A DNA stretch of 14,652 nucleotides, from assembly GCA_004525465.1 (NCBI GenBank), contig SPCN01000028.1, positions 1 to 14,652 on the forward strand, read 5' to 3'. The notes beneath the pieces were generated by a model. That model was not told the DNA's origin and ran no database searches. It worked only from the letters and a program-made list of their open reading frames with translations. A program made the position numbers and the translations under genes. This stretch comes from Chrysiogenales bacterium. GTDB lineage: Bacteria > Acidobacteriota > Aminicenantia > UBA2199. Shown in pieces: positions 11,995 to 14,652 of this stretch (positions are counted from its first letter, which is position 1; each line of letters begins with the position of its first letter).

Positions 11995-14178
11995 TTATGG
12001 CCGGATCGATAGCGACAGCTTGAATACTCCCCGCTCCTCGGAAGGGAAGAAACGGCTGGCCGGGTCCCAGCGCCGTTCCCAGTTCCTGTTGTAGATCAGG
12101 GCGATCTCGTTGCCGGGCGCAACGCGCCACTTCAGTCGGGCGCTCCAACCCAGCAGCCTGGAGACGCTGTCGTACTGAATGTAGTTCATGAAACCCAGGT
12201 CGGGTGAAAGGAAAACATCGGCCTTGAGCTGGTAGACATTCTCGCTGAACCTTCCTTCCGGCAACCGGCCGCGCACAAGGTTGACGTCCAGCCCCAGGCT
12301 GGCGTAACCCTTGTACTTAAAGGTCAGACCGAAGCTTAGGTCTTCGTAATGGCCCGAATAGAACTCGCCGACGTTGAGGCCGGCATCGAATACGTACGGC
12401 CGGTGCGACGCGGTGCTGAATTCGAATTGGACGTTCGTGAAACCGTAGGAGCCGGCGGGCAGCACGACCCCGGCGGCCACCTCGAAATCAACGGGCAGGA
12501 CGTCGCGGTTGGGCGTGATCTTGAAGCTGAACTGCTCGCCGCTCTCCGTATTGAAACTCAATGGCGTCACCTCGAGCCGGCTGGTTTCCAGGTTGCCTTT
12601 CAGGTCCCAGTAAAAATCACCGCTGGCCTCGAAAAAAAACTGCCGGACCAGTTTTTTCAGCCAGCCCCGCGCCGGGCGTGGCTGAAAGCCGACCCGTAGA
12701 TAGAAGGTCTGGATGCCCTGGCGCAGCATGAAGCCCAGGCCGGGATCGAGCGCCTCGCCGTAGTAGGCGTAGGTGCTCTGGACGTCCCAGAGGTCATTGG
12801 GATAGTTGGCCCGGAAACCGAAGCCGAGATGACTGCCTGCCGTTTTTTCATTCCAGTTGTAGGCCGTCCAGGCAGCAAGATTGAGGTTCTTGTCACCGGC
12901 GAATCTTGACGTGGCATAGCGAAAATCCACCCCGGCCAGGGTATTTCGTTCGCCGGACGGGCTGCCGTTGGTCACGATCAGGCCCACCTTGCTTTCACTG
13001 AATACATCCCGGGTCAGGCGCAGGGCCAGAAAATTGCGGCCCGGCAGTCCGGCAAATTTTTCGGTCTGCACGTCCAGAAAAGCCAGGTTGGTCCGGCCGA
13101 TCTTGCCGTAAAGCTTGGCGCCGAAGAGAACCGGGACCTGTTGGCCCTCGAAAAGACCGATCTTGCGGCTGAAAAACGGCTGGAAGCTGACGCTGGCGCT
13201 GAAAGCGAAGGTTTCCGAACCCTCAAGGAAGAACATGCGTTTTTCCGGAAAGAACAGCGGAAAGCGGGTCAGGTTGATGCGGCGTTCATCGACCTCGGTC
13301 TCGGCGAAATCCATGTTGTAGCTGAAAGCGCCCACCAGGTTGGGGGTGAAATTCTTGTAGACATCGAAGCCGCCGTCCAGCTTCCAATGGGTGCCGCCGC
13401 TTTCGCCGTGATCTTTCTGCATGCTGAGCAGGCCGTAAGGACGGATGGTGATGCCCTTGCCCTGCTTGACCCCGGCGATCCCGGACAGCACGGCGGCGTC
13501 CATGGGGTTGGTGAAAGTGCTGTCGCGGTTCGTCCCGGCCAGGCGGATTTTCTCCTGCCTGCGGGCAATGAACCGTTCCACGTTTATGCCCCAGGAAGTG
13601 AGTTCGGGATTAAAGGAGATGGTCTTGAAGGGGATCCTGAATTCGGCGCTCCAGCCGCTGGCATCGATGCGGCTGCCCGCGTCCCAGATGCCGTCCCAGT
13701 TGAGACTGGCACTGCCCCCCGAGGTCAGTCCCTCGCCGCGGGCGCCGCGCGGGTTGACCGAAAAAAAGTAGGCGCTGCGCTTGTCCTGGAAGGGATCGAT
13801 CAGCACGCGCACGCTGTCGTCGTCACCGCTCCCGATTGAACCTCCGCCCCCCCAGCCGTGCTGCTCGCCGCCGCTGTCGTGGACCATGGAATGGGCCGAG
13901 ATGCGCCCGGCATCCCGGTCGAAGCAAACGACACCGATGTAAAGGCTGGACTCGTCATAAAGGATCCGCAGTTCGGTCTTTTCACTCGGCTCTCCGTCGG
14001 GAAGCGGTTCGGCCATGCGGAAATCGCTGAAAACCACGGCCGACTTCCAGACGGGGTCATCGAGGCGACCGTCGATTTTCGGGCCCTGCCCGACACGTAC
14101 GGCCTTGACCTCGACCGCGAAAATCGCGGGCGCCAGGAACCCTGACAGCATACAAAAAAAAAGCATGAATTTCACCAT
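11995..14178 (-). CDS. DUF5916-type outer-membrane protein with N-terminal CBM9-like domain
   Basis: This is a 727-residue exported protein. A signal peptide (1-21) precedes a CBM9-like domain (about 23-205) opening with KIDGRLDDPVWKSA and containing LRILYDESSLYIGV, FQDKRSAYFFSVNPRGA and WSAEFRIPF. The long C-terminal region (about 240-727) is strand-rich, with FFPEKRMFFLEG (309-320), a motif I associate with DUF5916 proteins, and reads like a large beta-barrel. The family is common in Bacteroidetes- and Aminicenantes-type genomes and is assumed to act at the outer membrane. The function is unknown, with glycan handling a guess from the CBM9-like part. It ends LSLSIRP, without a terminal aromatic residue. 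The ATG at 14178 is chosen because AGAGG lies 7 bases upstream; the adjacent ATG at 14181 is equally in frame. The longer open frame up to 14334 runs across the promoter. Confidence 0.85.
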   Translation of the reverse strand: MVKFMLFFCMLSGFLAPAIFAVEVKAVRVGQGPKIDGRLDDPVWKSAVVFSDFRMAEPLPDGEPSEKTELRILYDESSLYIGVVCFDRDAGRISAHSMVHDSGGEQHGWGGGGSIGSGDDDSVRVLIDPFQDKRSAYFFSVNPRGARGEGLTSGGSASLNWDGIWDAGSRIDASGWSAEFRIPFKTISFNPELTSWGINVERFIARRQEKIRLAGTNRDSTFTNPMDAAVLSGIAGVKQGKGITIRPYGLLSMQKDHGESGGTHWKLDGGFDVYKNFTPNLVGAFSYNMDFAETEVDERRINLTRFPLFFPEKRMFFLEGSETFAFSASVSFQPFFSRKIGLFEGQQVPVLFGAKLYGKIGRTNLAFLDVQTEKFAGLPGRNFLALRLTRDVFSESKVGLIVTNGSPSGERNTLAGVDFRYATSRFAGDKNLNLAAWTAYNWNEKTAGSHLGFGFRANYPNDLWDVQSTYAYYGEALDPGLGFMLRQGIQTFYLRVGFQPRPARGWLKKLVRQFFFEASGDFYWDLKGNLETSRLEVTPLSFNTESGEQFSFKITPNRDVLPVDFEVAAGVVLPAGSYGFTNVQFEFSTASHRPYVFDAGLNVGEFYSGHYEDLSFGLTFKYKGYASLGLDVNLVRGRLPEGRFSENVYQLKADVFLSPDLGFMNYIQYDSVSRLLGWSARLKWRVAPGNEIALIYNRNWERRWDPASRFFPSEERGVFKLSLSIRP

Positions 14179-14233
14179 CATTATACCTCTTGCCGGTGCA
14201 AGCCGCATTTCGAAAAAAGCGCGCTGAATGCAG

Positions 14234-14262
14234 ATTGTAATCCAGCCGCGGGATTTATGCAA
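14234..14262 (-). promoter_or_regulatory. Promoter of the DUF5916 gene
   Basis: On the minus strand, TTGCAT (14262-14257), 17 bases, then TACAAT (14239-14234). The expected start near 14227 gives a leader of about 49 bases with AGAGG at 14190-14186. Confidence 0.5.
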
Positions 14263-14327
14263 ACCCCGCGCCCCGGTCAGCGAAACGGGCCGGTCGCCGC
14301 CCCGCATCCCTTGATTTTTTTTCACTT

Positions 14328-14356
14328 TTGACAACCATCATAAAAATAAATATAGT
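14328..14356 (+). promoter_or_regulatory. Leaderless promoter of the propeller gene
   Basis: TTGACA (14328-14333), 17 bases, then TATAGT (14351-14356), then 6 bases to the ATG at 14363. Transcription should begin at the start codon, and there is no Shine-Dalgarno site. This is the best -35/-10 match in the window. Confidence 0.72.
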
Positions 14357-14362
14357 TCAACA

Positions 14363-14652
14363 ATGAATAAGCGGATCTTTCCCGTATTTGCACTGGCGAC
14401 ACTCGCCCTGGCCGTTCCCGTCATCTCCCAGGTGCTGCCCTTCGAAGTGTTCAACCTGAAGCAAGGCATTCCCCAATCCCAGGTGACAGCCCTGGCCCAG
14501 GACCATGACGGGTATCTATGGGTAGGGACCTGGGGAGGGCTGGCCCGCTTCAACGGCAGTGAATTCAAGAGCTTTTTCATACAGGACGGCCTGCGCAGTT
14601 CCCGCATCCAGGAACTGCTGGCCGCCAGCAACGGCACGGTGTGGGTGGCAAC
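14363..14652 (+). CDS. Two-component-regulator-type beta-propeller protein (5' part only)
   Basis: The first 96 codons of an exported or membrane-anchored sensor. A signal peptide (1-22, ending PVISQ) is followed by LPFEVFNLKQGIPQSQVTAL. The repeat QDHDGYLWVGTWGGLARFNG (about residues 49-68) is a two-component-regulator propeller blade, and a second blade begins at about 77 (GLRSSRIQELLAASNGTVWVAT). Proteins with this start usually carry many blades, a Y_Y_Y domain, a transmembrane helix, and then a histidine kinase, GGDEF or SpoIIE output domain. The output lies beyond the window. The gene diverges from the DUF5916 gene across 184 bases. Confidence 0.85.
   Translation, partial: MNKRIFPVFALATLALAVPVISQVLPFEVFNLKQGIPQSQVTALAQDHDGYLWVGTWGGLARFNGSEFKSFFIQDGLRSSRIQELLAASNGTVWVA

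Noticed and set aside
14180..14185. TATAAT on the minus strand overlapping the DUF5916 start codons
   Set aside because: There is no -35 box at suitable distance, and transcription from it would begin inside the gene; a better promoter lies at 14234-14262.

Overview
The window looks like chromosomal DNA from a Gram-negative-type bacterium of moderately high GC. It encodes an outer-membrane barrel, a DUF5916-type barrel protein, a TonB-like transducer, DsbD and several Sec-exported proteins. This gene mix, with long intergenic mosaics of degenerate 7-base repeats, resembles uncultured lineages such as Candidatus Aminicenantes (Acidobacteriota-related). That assignment is an inference from general resemblance, not a database result. 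There are no phage, transposase, CRISPR or rRNA genes.

Layout. 1-291 (minus): tRNA-Arg(ACG) followed 27 bases later by the start of tadA, whose product makes inosine at position 34 of exactly this tRNA. 292-819: a gene-free mosaic of inverted heptad repeats and hairpins. 820-1851 (plus): a seven-helix membrane protein with a DUF2914-like tail. 1867-2685 (minus): an exported CBM9-like protein. 2785-4521 (plus): complete dsbD. 4530-7148 (minus): a two-gene operon, an exported subtilase followed by a small outer-membrane barrel. 7340-8658 (plus): a possible 21-codon leader ORF that overlaps a GAF-SpoIIE phosphatase gene by one base. 8644-8758: two facing heptad arrays. 8780-9847 (minus): a divergent YchF-family P-loop NTPase. 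10061-11576 (plus): a TonB-C-domain protein overlapping an exported protein of unknown function. 11577-11994: a second repeat mosaic. 11995-14178 (minus): a DUF5916 protein. 14363-14652 (plus): the start of a two-component-regulator-type propeller protein that runs off the window.

Most products act in the envelope: thiol redox (DsbD), proteolysis (subtilase), outer-membrane or surface glycan-related functions (barrel, CBM9-like and DUF5916 proteins), energy transduction (TonB-like) and signalling (GAF-SpoIIE, propeller). They do not form one obvious pathway.

Two non-standard themes stand out. First, several genes have good sigma70-type promoters placed so close to the start codon that the mRNA should have almost no leader (dsbD, the ychF-like gene, the propeller gene), while neighbours carry strong Shine-Dalgarno sites. 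Second, every large intergenic gap is built from short degenerate repeats with a 7-base period (one tract has period 8), in several consensus classes, often as inverted pairs. One array supplies the -35 box of the tRNA promoter and another supplies the stop codon of the phosphatase gene. These repeats are the best candidate here for something poorly described.
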